Origin: Nitrospira_D sp019636945
Lineage (GTDB): Bacteria > Nitrospirota > Nitrospiria > Nitrospirales > Nitrospiraceae
Length of the DNA stretch: 64,000 bases
NCBI RefSeq assembly: GCF_047338595.1
Contig: NZ_JBLFBO010000007.1
Coordinates: 90,216 to 154,215, forward strand
Reading direction: 5' to 3'
The translations under genes and the position numbers were made by a program. Shown here in pieces: positions 45,581-53,877 of the stretch (its first letter is position 1; each line of letters begins with the position of its first letter). The notes under the pieces were generated by a model. That model did not search any database. It was not told the DNA's origin and worked only from the letters and a program-made list of their open reading frames with translations.

Positions 45581-45950
45581 TTACCCGCGACCCCGCAGTC
45601 GGTCGATGGTCGTCATCGCTTCGTCGGCCTACCGCACCTTGAGTCGTTTGGAATAGACTCGTACCTCCACTGTCTCGCCTAATGTGCCAGGAGGAGACGG
45701 AGTACACCTTAGGGCCGACCCGGATCATCGAGAAACGATTGACCACCACCCGAAGCGCACGGAAATCCTCGAGGCGGGTGCGCGGTACCCCCAGCCGATC
45801 AAGGTTTTCTTGGAGCTTCGCCGCGATTCCGAGTGGCGAGGAGCGCTCGAAGAAACCGCGCATAATTGGCTGGCTCTCGAAGTCGCGGCTTCCTCGGAGC
45901 AGCAGAGCCTGCGAGGACAAAGTGATAGAAGAAATGCTCGACGGGTTGTC
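45581..45950 (-). pseudogene. IS21-family IstA transposase C-terminus, multiply frameshifted
   Basis: Several minus-strand frames give consecutive pieces of an IS21-type transposase: ALLLRGSRDFES, YARFLRALLATRN, AAKLQENLDRLGVPRTRLED with NRFSMIRVGPKVYSV, then GETVEVRVYSKRLKVR, a stop, and ADEAMTTIDRLRGRG ending at 45581. At least three frameshifts and one stop are present. The N-terminal catalytic domain is absent. The gap to the IS3 end (45499-45580) holds nothing else. Confidence 0.6.
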
Positions 45951-46062
45951 CCTGTAGCTTTGCTGCCCCGCGAACCCATGTGGGTGAATGACCGATTCGT
46001 TCCCTGGTATAATATCCATTCCTAATCTGTTTTTGGCCTTTGATCAGGAGTGTCATGACGGG

Positions 46063-46086
46063 GCTTCTCCAGGTTGAGTGAGAAGC
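46063..46086. terminator. Hairpin near the end of the mobile-element zone
   Basis: GCTTCTC (46063-46069) and GAGAAGC (46080-46086) pair perfectly around 10 bases. A T-run (TTTTTT) follows about 17 bases later on the plus strand. It may insulate GT copy B or be an element end. Confidence 0.35.
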
Positions 46087-46148
46087 TGTGCGTTACATAA
46101 GGCCTTTTTTGTTTGTTTTATCCCTACCGAGGTGGGATGGCAATCAGG

Positions 46149-46176
46149 TTGAGGTAATCTGAAAATTGAGGTAATC
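46149..46176 (+). repeat. Direct repeat upstream of GT copy B
   Basis: TTGAGGTAATC occurs at 46149-46159 and again at 46166-46176, a 17-base period. It lies 20 bases before the GT copy B start and might be an operator or a trace of recombination. Confidence 0.35.
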
Positions 46177-46195
46177 AGAAACGGGAGAGGGTAAT

Positions 46196-47113
46196 ATGAT
46201 TATGACCGAAAGTGTGAAGGAGATGGACATGACACCTGCATGTCCACGGCGGCGTCAGCTGGTCAGCGTCATTATTCCGGTGTACAACGCTGCGGCTACC
46301 TTGGGCCACCAACTCAAGGCGCTGAAGGAGCAGGAATTTGACGGCAGCTGGGAGATTGTGGCGGTCGATAATCAGTCGGCGGACGACTCCGCGACCGTGA
46401 TCCGCCAGTATCAGCAACAGATGCCACAACTCCGTTTCGTACAGGCTACGGACAAGCAGACTGCGGCGTATGCCCGTAATGTCGGGGCACGAGCCGCGAA
46501 AGGAGATGTCTTTCTATTTTGTGATGCCGATGATGTGGTCGCGCCGGGGTGGCTGGCGGCAATGGCTGACGCTCTGGAGCAGCATGATTTTGTCGCCGGT
46601 ACCATAGACGTCGCGCTCCTTAACGAGGGCAAAGTCTGTCCTCCCAAGCCACAAAACTATGCAACGAAACGGAATCTGCATTTTCTGCCATTTGCTTGCG
46701 GTGCCGTTCTGGGGCTTTCACGCGAAGCCTTCGAGCGCGTCGGGGGGTTCAACGAGGAGGCTCCCATTGGGGAAGATGTTGAGCTCTCCTGGCGGCTGCA
46801 ACTGCAGGGCTATCCACTCCATCCGGTACCAGCCGCGCTCATTCATGTGCGCAGCCGGGAGACGCGACAAGCCATGTGGAAACAACATGTGCGTTATGGC
46901 GAGGCGCATGTCTATCTCTACACACAGTTCGCCTCTTCGGGAATGCCCCGTTCTTCTGTCAAGAAGGCTGTGCATGACTATTGGGGATTAATCAGTAGGA
47001 TACCGCATTTGCTGCGGGGAGATGAAAGGCAGAGGGCGCAGTTTGTGCGCAAGGCGGCCCTTTGCTGGGGGCGGTTGTGCGGGTCACTACGTTATCGTAC
47101 GCTGTACGTATAA
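46196..47113 (+). CDS. Family 2 glycosyltransferase, copy B
   Basis: GT-A fold sugar transferase of 305 residues, intact. It has the same motifs as copy A (VSVIIPVYNAAATLGHQL, FCDADDVVAPGWLAAMADAL). The first two-thirds are almost identical to copy A in DNA sequence. From residue 216 on, the two diverge, including the acceptor-side C-terminal region (VRSRETRQAMWKQHVRYGEA). GGGAGAGGG precedes the ATG. It starts the second half of the glycan cluster. Confidence 0.9.
   Translation: MIMTESVKEMDMTPACPRRRQLVSVIIPVYNAAATLGHQLKALKEQEFDGSWEIVAVDNQSADDSATVIRQYQQQMPQLRFVQATDKQTAAYARNVGARAAKGDVFLFCDADDVVAPGWLAAMADALEQHDFVAGTIDVALLNEGKVCPPKPQNYATKRNLHFLPFACGAVLGLSREAFERVGGFNEEAPIGEDVELSWRLQLQGYPLHPVPAALIHVRSRETRQAMWKQHVRYGEAHVYLYTQFASSGMPRSSVKKAVHDYWGLISRIPHLLRGDERQRAQFVRKAALCWGRLCGSLRYRTLYV
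46230..46839 (+). repeat. Inverted 610-base repeat, arm B
   Basis: Reverse complement of 42457-43066 with one difference seen. It covers codons 12-214 of GT copy B. The sharp 3' limit within the coding sequence points to gene conversion between paralogues rather than whole-gene duplication. Confidence 0.88.
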
Positions 47114-47568
47114 GTATACAAGCCCATTGTATATTTGATGGCGTGAATTACAGGTCAAGATAGGACTTGGGAAGTTGTTCGGATGCATGCGGGATCGAGC
47201 AGATTGGCTATGAGAATCAGTGGAATCAGTACGAAGTTTTTTTGCCTTGCCTCCATGGCAAGTCTATGTCGCTGAAGCATATATGGGGAGATGACATGTC
47301 TTTGTGTCATTGATTGAGCGACAGAGCCGCTTCTGGATATTCAAGTGCGTGTTTCGTCAAAGCGCTGGCTCCGTGTGGTTAGAACTCCCTCGGATATATT
47401 GCATCGGATTGATTCACGAGTCCGGGATTCCGTACGATAGCGGCAGCTCCTCTATTTATGTCGGGGAACCCGATGGCTGGCACTTTTTTAAAAGGAGGCG
47501 AAGGATTCTCCGGCAGGGCAGCGTAATGTGTATAATTTAGTTTGAGTTACTACGGTGAAGGAACGGTT
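47114..47568 (+). other. Gap between GT copies B and C with a possible promoter
   Basis: A 455-base stretch without a recognised gene. An open frame (47304-47540) gives WLELPRIYCIGLIHESGIPY but matches nothing I know. A perfect TATAAT lies at 47531-47536, 32 bases before the next start, with only a weak -35. A small hairpin ATGACA...TGTCAT lies near 47290-47310. Confidence 0.35.
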
Positions 47569-48447
47569 ATGAAGCTGAGCGTGGTGATACCTTGTCTGAA
47601 TGCAGCGGATACCATCGCGATCCAACTTGAGGCGCTTGCCAATCAACAGTGGTCTGAGCCTTGGGAGGTGATTGTTTCAGACAATGGATCGATGGACGGC
47701 TCGATGGACATCGTAAAACAATATGAGAGCCGTCTTCCTAATCTCCGTATCGTTGACGCATCCACGAAGCGTGGACAAGCGTATGCGAGGAATATAGGTG
47801 CAAAGAACACGCGGGGGGAATCCATCGCCTTTTGCGATGCGGATGATGAAGTCGGACCAGGTTGGCTTGCTGCGATGGGAAAGGCGTTGTCCCAATGGGA
47901 TTTTGTTGCCTGCCGTATCGATGTGCATAAGCTCAGCCCCCCATGGGTGGCTAAGACGCGGAACCACTCTCAAGCAGTAGGACTTCAGGCACCACGCGGT
48001 GAACTGGCCTATCTTCCGCATGCTGGGGGGGGGACCATTGGAGTCAAACGTCGCATCCATGAGGAAGTCGGGGGCTTTGATGAATCGTGTAGGTTACTTG
48101 AAGATACGGATTATTGTTGGAGAGTGCAGCTGAAAGGGACAACGCTTCATTTTGTACCTGATGCCGTGATACATGTTCGCTTGAGGGATACCTTGAAAGG
48201 AAGTTTTCGCCAGTCTTATGGCTGGGGGCAATATCGTGTTCTTCTGTACAAGAAATATCTTCCGTTAGGTATGCCAAGGCGTACCTGGAAACAAGGGATC
48301 GACGCCTGGAAGTATCTCATTGTCGGTTTCATCAGGAGTGCTCCGAAAATTCGGAGCAAGAGAGATCTTGTCCCTTGGGCTCGGATGCTTGGCAGGCGGA
48401 TGGGGCAGCTGAAGGGGAGCCTTAAATATAGAATTTTTGCAATTTAA
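47569..48447 (+). CDS. Family 2 glycosyltransferase, copy C
   Basis: Third member of the same GT2 subfamily, 292 residues. It has SVVIPCLNAADTIAIQLEAL, SDNGSMDGSMDIV and YARNIGAKNTRGESIAFCDA followed by PGWLAAMGKAL. It is clearly related to copies A and B in protein sequence but not in the shared DNA block. The ATG at 47569 follows GAAGGAACGG; an upstream in-frame TTG is unlikely. Confidence 0.88.
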   Translation: MKLSVVIPCLNAADTIAIQLEALANQQWSEPWEVIVSDNGSMDGSMDIVKQYESRLPNLRIVDASTKRGQAYARNIGAKNTRGESIAFCDADDEVGPGWLAAMGKALSQWDFVACRIDVHKLSPPWVAKTRNHSQAVGLQAPRGELAYLPHAGGGTIGVKRRIHEEVGGFDESCRLLEDTDYCWRVQLKGTTLHFVPDAVIHVRLRDTLKGSFRQSYGWGQYRVLLYKKYLPLGMPRRTWKQGIDAWKYLIVGFIRSAPKIRSKRDLVPWARMLGRRMGQLKGSLKYRIFAI

Positions 48448-48458
48448 TAGGTACGTCA

Positions 48459-49106
48459 ATGATTCAAAGGATAATTAATCGGATCTGTAAGTCACTGGAT
48501 ATCTCGCTATTTTATGAATCCGACGCTGGTATTAAATGTATTAATGGTGCCTGGCGCTATAGCATGCTTCCGTACGTGTCCCGTGGAGAGGTTCAGCTTC
48601 TTCCTGCAGAAAGCTTGTACATGTGTGCGGATAGGTTGAAGGACTCCTATACTTTATTGAATACGAAGATCATGAGCTCACCGCATTTTGAGCTGATGCA
48701 AATTCTCCGGGATGGAGGAGATCTAAGCCGTTCAACTTATATACAAAGACTGGCGAAAGGCACGTTAGATCCACGGACTCCGGTTCGCGTCGGTGATCAG
48801 TACTTTCAAGTCCTTCGAAATAAGTATGCGCAAATGAGTAAATTGATCGAGAGTGGAAAGTATGAACCGGTGCAACTGATCGTTGTCTCTGGGCAGTACT
48901 TCATCGCAGATGGGAGACACACAGCCGCTCTCTGTGCGCTGAAAAACATTGCTCCGAGATGTGTCGATGTTTCCCCTCTGATTTATGACAGTTTTAATTG
49001 GTGTTGCTATCATAAGATGTTAAAGAACAAAGATCGCTATAAGAAACATATCAGTTTTTTTGAATCAATCATGCCCACTCTCGATAGGAATGCTTCAGTC
49101 AATTAA
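48459..49106 (+). CDS. Putative ParB/sulfiredoxin-fold protein in the glycan cluster
   Basis: A 215-residue protein. The segment PVQLIVVSGQYFIADGRHTA near 145-165, followed by ALCALKNIAPRCVDV, resembles the ParB-like fold, in which a similar GxHR/DGRHR stretch binds nucleotide. No helix-turn-helix is visible, so plasmid-type partition is unlikely. ParB-fold proteins include kinases and CTPases. Here the function is unknown and the place between glycosyltransferase and deacetylase suggests glycan modification. Codon use is AT-richer than in the core genes. Confidence 0.55.
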   Translation: MIQRIINRICKSLDISLFYESDAGIKCINGAWRYSMLPYVSRGEVQLLPAESLYMCADRLKDSYTLLNTKIMSSPHFELMQILRDGGDLSRSTYIQRLAKGTLDPRTPVRVGDQYFQVLRNKYAQMSKLIESGKYEPVQLIVVSGQYFIADGRHTAALCALKNIAPRCVDVSPLIYDSFNWCCYHKMLKNKDRYKKHISFFESIMPTLDRNASVN

Positions 49107-49857
49107 AAAGGCGTACAAGGTTTTTTTGTCCGTTCCTTCATCCAGGTTTGGAACGGTCACGAGTGTGTCCACGGCGCGACCGGTGGTGGCCCTCACGTTC
49201 GATGATGGCCCTGATCCGCTTTGCACGCCACGTCTCCTCGATATCTTGCAAAAACATAACGCCAAAGCGACGTTTTTCATGGTGGGGCAAGCCGCAGCGC
49301 GCTATCCAGACATCGTTGAAAAGGTAGCTGTCGGTGGACATGCGATCGGTAATCACTCTTGGGATCATCCTTCTTTCCCACTCCTCACGAGCCGGGAACG
49401 GCTGGCTCAGATCCGGGCATGTGAAGAGGTGCTTGCTCCGTATGGGCAGCCAATTCTACGCCCCCCCTACGCGGACCAGAACCTATGGTCACGTCTCGAT
49501 GCTTTACGGCTTGGATATCAGGTCATCATGTACAGTGTGGCAGCCGTAGATTGGCTCGACCATGATGAAGAGTGGATGAAGGGTAGGATCATGAGCCGGA
49601 TACGGAATGGCAGCATCGTGCTCTTGCACGATTCCCTTTTTCGGTACGGAGAGGATCGATATGCCGACAGAGCACCGATGTTGCGCGCGGTCGACTTGCT
49701 ACTCGGAGAGCTGAGCGGGCGTTTCAGCTTTGTCACTGTCCCGGAACTGCTTCGGGAGGGTCGCCCTTTGCGAAAAAAGTGGTTCAAAAAATGCACTCCT
49801 GACTTTCTCAATGGGCTCAAGGGGCCATATGGTGCGGGGTGGAGATACCCCATCTGA
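49090..49857 (+). CDS. Polysaccharide deacetylase (NodB domain)
   Basis: Carbohydrate esterase family 4 protein that removes N-acetyl groups from an amino-sugar glycan. Motifs are LTFDDGPDPL (metal and catalytic Asp), GNHSWDHPSF (His pair), LRPPYADQN and LLHDS near the C-terminus. The ATG at 49090 overlaps the previous gene by 17 bases; an in-frame TTG at 49060 is less likely. No signal peptide is seen, so it may act on a lipid-linked precursor in the cytoplasm. Confidence 0.88.
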   Translation: MLQSIKKAYKVFLSVPSSRFGTVTSVSTARPVVALTFDDGPDPLCTPRLLDILQKHNAKATFFMVGQAAARYPDIVEKVAVGGHAIGNHSWDHPSFPLLTSRERLAQIRACEEVLAPYGQPILRPPYADQNLWSRLDALRLGYQVIMYSVAAVDWLDHDEEWMKGRIMSRIRNGSIVLLHDSLFRYGEDRYADRAPMLRAVDLLLGELSGRFSFVTVPELLREGRPLRKKWFKKCTPDFLNGLKGPYGAGWRYPI

Positions 49858-49915
49858 TGGGCGGGGAATGGGTGGAAATAGAGACACGGGATCGGGATCA
49901 CTACACGGAGCGGCA

Positions 49916-51445
49916 ATGAGCAAGCTTGAGAGAGTCGAGGAGCGGGTGCTGCGTCCGTTGGAAAAAGCGTTATATCGCAATCAGTTCATTCTCGGTCCAA
50001 TTTTTATTGATGAATATTCATCCTGGAAACGAGCAAAGATCCGGAATTCGATATGCTTGTCGACACATCCGGATTTAAATGTGTATCAGGCAATTCAAGA
50101 CGATAAATCGATAACATTGATAGGGTATATAGTTGACCCGGACCGTTCAGATGCCTCTGACAGAGATATAGTAAACGACTTAATCAACAAAATCGCAAAT
50201 TTTGATGCGCTTCTCGATCACAGTGGTAAATTCGGCGGCCGGTGGATATTGATCATAGACGATGGCGAACAGATTAGGCTGTTTCATGACGCAGTCGGGC
50301 TCCGCCAAGTTTTCTATACAGATACTGATTGTACTGCTGACCTATGGTGCGCGTCGCAGCCAAGATTGATTGCGGATCGATTGAGTTTGAGAATGGATCC
50401 GATTGCCGTTGACTTCATTAGCTCATTCGGACAGAGAGACTCGGAGTATTGGTGGCCCGGAGATAGTTGTCCGTATAAAGAAATAAGGCATTTGCTGCCT
50501 AATCACTATTTGGAATTCAAGGTTGGTTCAAGCCGTCGGTATTGGCCCAATGGCCCCCTCAAAAACCTATCGCTCAAAGAAGCAACGGAAAAAACTGCAA
50601 CAATCATGCGGGGATTATTGGAAAGTGTGGCGAATCGGTATGACTTAGCGGTTTCACTCACGGCCGGTTGGGATAGTAGGTTGGTATTGGCGGCTGCTAA
50701 AGGAATTCGTGATAGGGTTTCCTATGTGACAGTAAAGCAAGGAAGAATGACGAACAATCACCCGGACATCACGATTCCTTCACTTCTGATGTCTAAGTTC
50801 GGGTTGAGGCACGATATTGTGGAATCCCCTGCCGTGATGGATGACCAATTTATGATGGTTTTTAACCGTCATGTTTCCTTCGCGCATGAAGTATGGGGAC
50901 CTGATGCGCAGGCCATTCTGGAATATAGTTCTCATCGTAAAGTCGCGGTAACGGGAAGCGCGGCTGAAGCTGCAAGATGCTTTTATGGGCCGATGCCTAA
51001 ACGACGAATGACTCCTCAATCACTGTCGGCTCGTGTAGGGATGGGCAATGATTCATTTGCAGTACGATCATTTGAGAAATGGTTAAAAGGAATCCCTGAT
51101 ACGTTTAATTACAATCTGCTCGATCTATTCTATTGGGAGCAAAGAGGCGGCAATTGGCTCGCGATGTGTCAATCGGAATTTGATATTGCATGGAGGGAGA
51201 TCTTTACGCCTTTCAATTGTAGAAACTTATTGATGAACATGCTGGGCGTAGAGGAAAACTATAGGAAGCCGCCGAAATATGAGCTATATACGGAAGTCAT
51301 GTTACAGCTATGGCCGGAAATCCTAAGTGCTCCAATCAATCCTCACAAACAGAAAAATATGAGTGCAATGCTAAAGTCATCTCTGAGGAACCAATTGCGC
51401 CGTTATACCCCAGATTTCATCATCAGGGCTTTAAGAGGACGCTAA
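49916..51445 (+). CDS. Asparagine-synthase-like protein without the glutaminase cysteine
   Basis: A 509-residue homologue of AsnB. The C-terminal synthetase-type PPi loop is present in altered form (SLTAGWDSRLVLAA near 245, Ala replacing the usual Gly). The N-terminal part (RWILIIDDGEQIRLFHDAVG) resembles the glutaminase fold but does not start with Met-Cys, so it should not use glutamine. It may form an amide or adenylate with another amine, or only bind. The ATG at 49916 has GGAG upstream. Codon use is AT-rich. Confidence 0.78.
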   Translation: MSKLERVEERVLRPLEKALYRNQFILGPIFIDEYSSWKRAKIRNSICLSTHPDLNVYQAIQDDKSITLIGYIVDPDRSDASDRDIVNDLINKIANFDALLDHSGKFGGRWILIIDDGEQIRLFHDAVGLRQVFYTDTDCTADLWCASQPRLIADRLSLRMDPIAVDFISSFGQRDSEYWWPGDSCPYKEIRHLLPNHYLEFKVGSSRRYWPNGPLKNLSLKEATEKTATIMRGLLESVANRYDLAVSLTAGWDSRLVLAAAKGIRDRVSYVTVKQGRMTNNHPDITIPSLLMSKFGLRHDIVESPAVMDDQFMMVFNRHVSFAHEVWGPDAQAILEYSSHRKVAVTGSAAEAARCFYGPMPKRRMTPQSLSARVGMGNDSFAVRSFEKWLKGIPDTFNYNLLDLFYWEQRGGNWLAMCQSEFDIAWREIFTPFNCRNLLMNMLGVEENYRKPPKYELYTEVMLQLWPEILSAPINPHKQKNMSAMLKSSLRNQLRRYTPDFIIRALRGR

Positions 51446-51889
51446 TCTACGAAGAGTCTCTTCTATCCCTAGAAGCGCTGTCCCCTAGGATGTTTTCCTG
51501 GGTTCTCAATCATTGCGGTGCTGGGGCAACCATCACACTGTTCGTCACAGTGAAACACTTGGTCGAATGCCAGGACCGAATGATGAGGTTGAGGGGGGCG
51601 GACGTTTCTATTCGTAAGCTTGTCTGGAATAAAGGAAGTTCAAACGGAGAATCGTCTGTCGGAGTAACCAATCTTTGGTCAGAGGATTTTCACGCACCAG
51701 TCAGAGTTCACGAAAGGCAGATTATCCATCCTGCAAGCCGCCGGCGCTGGCCAAGCGGTCAACATAGTTGACGGCATTACCGCACAGGCTCCGCTGACTG
51801 ACTACAAGCGGAAGGGACTGTAGAGCAGGCGCATGTCGATCAAGTGGTCTATCGTCACTGGATAAGGTTAAGGAGCATGGCATAGGACT
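51446..51889 (+). other. Gap between the two asparagine-synthase genes with an open frame
   Basis: A frame in plus orientation stays open to 51771 and gives a plausible protein (EALSPRMFSWVLNHCGAGAT, then GADVSIRKLVWNKGSS) but has no start of its own downstream of the previous gene. It may be a gene remnant. A small hairpin (CACTGT...ACAGTG) lies near 51536-51552. No family is recognised. Confidence 0.3.
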
Positions 51890-53752
51890 ATGTGCGGGAT
51901 AGCTGGAGAGTTGAGATTCAGGACCAATCAGTCTGCATGTGCAGACTGGGACGCAATCAGTTCGATGATGTCCCGCCGAGGACCAGATGATCGTGGATTC
52001 TGGTCTGGTGATGAGCACTGTACCTTGGTGTTTCGAAGGTTGGCCATCATTGATTTGAGCCCACGAGGACATCAGCCCATGACTGCCGGGAATGGCCGAT
52101 ACACATTGGTGTTTAATGGCGAGGTCTATAATTTTATGGACCTGCGGAAACAGTTGGAGCACCGCGGGGTGACATTCCGCTCACTCAGTGATAGCGAAGT
52201 CGTACTGTATGCCTTAATAGAGTGGGGGACAGAGGCGCTAGCCAAGTTTAACGGAATGTTTGCGTTGGGTTTGTATGACAGTGTTGAGAAGCAGTTGCTT
52301 CTGGCGCGTGACTATGCGGGAATGAAGCCGCTCTACTACTTGTTATGCAATGACGGCATAGTCTTCGGTTCCCAGTATGATCAGTTACTGGCGCATCCTT
52401 GGAGCGCTGATTTTAAAGTTTCCGAGGAGGCCTTAGGACTCTATCTGCGATTGGGTTATATTCCCGCTCCTTGGGCGCTAAAAGAAAACACCCACCTGCT
52501 TGAACCGGGTATGTGGCTGGAAGTTTCTGCGGAGGGACATTGCAGGCGAGGTCATTTTTATATGTTCCCGCAGTATGCCGAACCGTCGCTGAAGGGGGAA
52601 GAAGCCCTAGAGGCAGTGGACGAGGCCATCTCAGCGGCTGTCAAACGACATTTGATCAGCGATGTTCCGGTGGGGGCATTTTTATCCGGTGGTATCGACT
52701 CGCCCTTGGTAGTGGCGAAGATGAGGTCGGCCAGTTCGAAGGTCATCGAGACTTTTACGATAGGAACCGGTGAAAAGCATACAGACGAAACTGCGGATGC
52801 ACGGGCATATGCGAGAGAGATTGGTGTAGAGCACACGGTCGGTTATATCTCTCGTGATCAGGTGCTCGATTTGACTGCAGATGTCATCGATGCCTGTGGG
52901 GAACCATTTGGAGACTATTCGGTTTTTCCGACCTTGATGGTTTCAAGATTGGCCAGACGTGAGCATAAGGTGGTGTTGTCAGGTGATGGTGGGGACGAAT
53001 TGTTCTGGGGCTACCCCAGTCGATTTGGAAGACTTATTCAACTGACCCAGGATCTCAGGAGTCCACTTTGGGTGAGAAGATTGCAGTGGGGTATGAAACG
53101 AGTGCTCTCAAGGGTCGACGATAGGTGTTTGCTGATGGATTCAATAGGCAACGGCCATCGTGTAATGCATGCCCGGTTCCCCGAAGCGCTCCTGAAAACC
53201 CTATTTCCCTCGTTACCTGCCTGGCCGTCTGGGTGCCATGCGTATGCTTATGAGGGCTGTGATCCCGATCAAATTGCTCAGATATCACGGTGGCATGAGC
53301 TTGTCTATCATCTGACCATGGTGCTGATGAAGGTTGACCGAGCCAGCATGTACAATTCCCTAGAGGTTCGTGTTCCGTTGCTCGATAGGCAAGTCATTGA
53401 CGTGGCATCAAAGATCGACTGGCATGATTGCCTGCATGTGGGGCAGAAGCTGGGAAAACTACCGTTACGGTATACATTGGCGAGGATGGTGAAATATAAG
53501 ACATTGGGGAAGCGAGGGTTCGAAGTGCCGATGGCGGCATGGCTCAGGACATCTTTGAAAGAGATGTTTGAGGAACATGTCTTGAAACGGACGGATATCC
53601 TGGGGCTTGAAATCAACAGAAGGGACTTGCGCACAGTGTTTGAAAGCCATGTTAATGGGCGATATAACTATGCACGAGGGCTTTGGCCACTGCTAAGCTT
53701 AGCATTATGGGAAAAGCGATACTTCACAAGGCCTCAGGTTCGTATCCACTGA
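51890..53752 (+). CDS. asnB: AsnB-type glutamine-dependent amidotransferase
   Basis: Class II amidotransferase of 620 residues. It starts MCGIAGELRF, giving the nucleophile Cys2. It carries RRGPDDRGFW, FNGEIYNF-like FNGEVYNFMDL and DSEVVLYALIEWG in the glutaminase half. The synthetase half has FLSGGIDSPLVVAK (PPi loop) near 260 and LSGDGGDELFWGY. In polysaccharide clusters such proteins usually amidate a sugar uronate or act with exosortase-type systems; free asparagine synthesis is the alternative. It follows the Cys-less homologue after 444 bases. Confidence 0.92.
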   Translation: MCGIAGELRFRTNQSACADWDAISSMMSRRGPDDRGFWSGDEHCTLVFRRLAIIDLSPRGHQPMTAGNGRYTLVFNGEVYNFMDLRKQLEHRGVTFRSLSDSEVVLYALIEWGTEALAKFNGMFALGLYDSVEKQLLLARDYAGMKPLYYLLCNDGIVFGSQYDQLLAHPWSADFKVSEEALGLYLRLGYIPAPWALKENTHLLEPGMWLEVSAEGHCRRGHFYMFPQYAEPSLKGEEALEAVDEAISAAVKRHLISDVPVGAFLSGGIDSPLVVAKMRSASSKVIETFTIGTGEKHTDETADARAYAREIGVEHTVGYISRDQVLDLTADVIDACGEPFGDYSVFPTLMVSRLARREHKVVLSGDGGDELFWGYPSRFGRLIQLTQDLRSPLWVRRLQWGMKRVLSRVDDRCLLMDSIGNGHRVMHARFPEALLKTLFPSLPAWPSGCHAYAYEGCDPDQIAQISRWHELVYHLTMVLMKVDRASMYNSLEVRVPLLDRQVIDVASKIDWHDCLHVGQKLGKLPLRYTLARMVKYKTLGKRGFEVPMAAWLRTSLKEMFEEHVLKRTDILGLEINRRDLRTVFESHVNGRYNYARGLWPLLSLALWEKRYFTRPQVRIH

Positions 53753-53766
53753 GTTTTCAAACTCAG
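53749..53766 (+). terminator. Hairpin at the asnB stop codon
   Basis: CTGAGTTT (53749-53756) and AAACTCAG (53759-53766) pair perfectly around two bases; the stem includes the TGA stop. No T-run follows. Confidence 0.4.
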
Positions 53767-53877
53767 CATCATGAGGGACCTCACAGCCTGAATAACTCTG
53801 GAGCATCCCAGCTAAGGGCAATTTGTGTCGTAGGGAGACCGTGCTTTAAGAGATAGTTCTTCATCGAACAGATTAAA

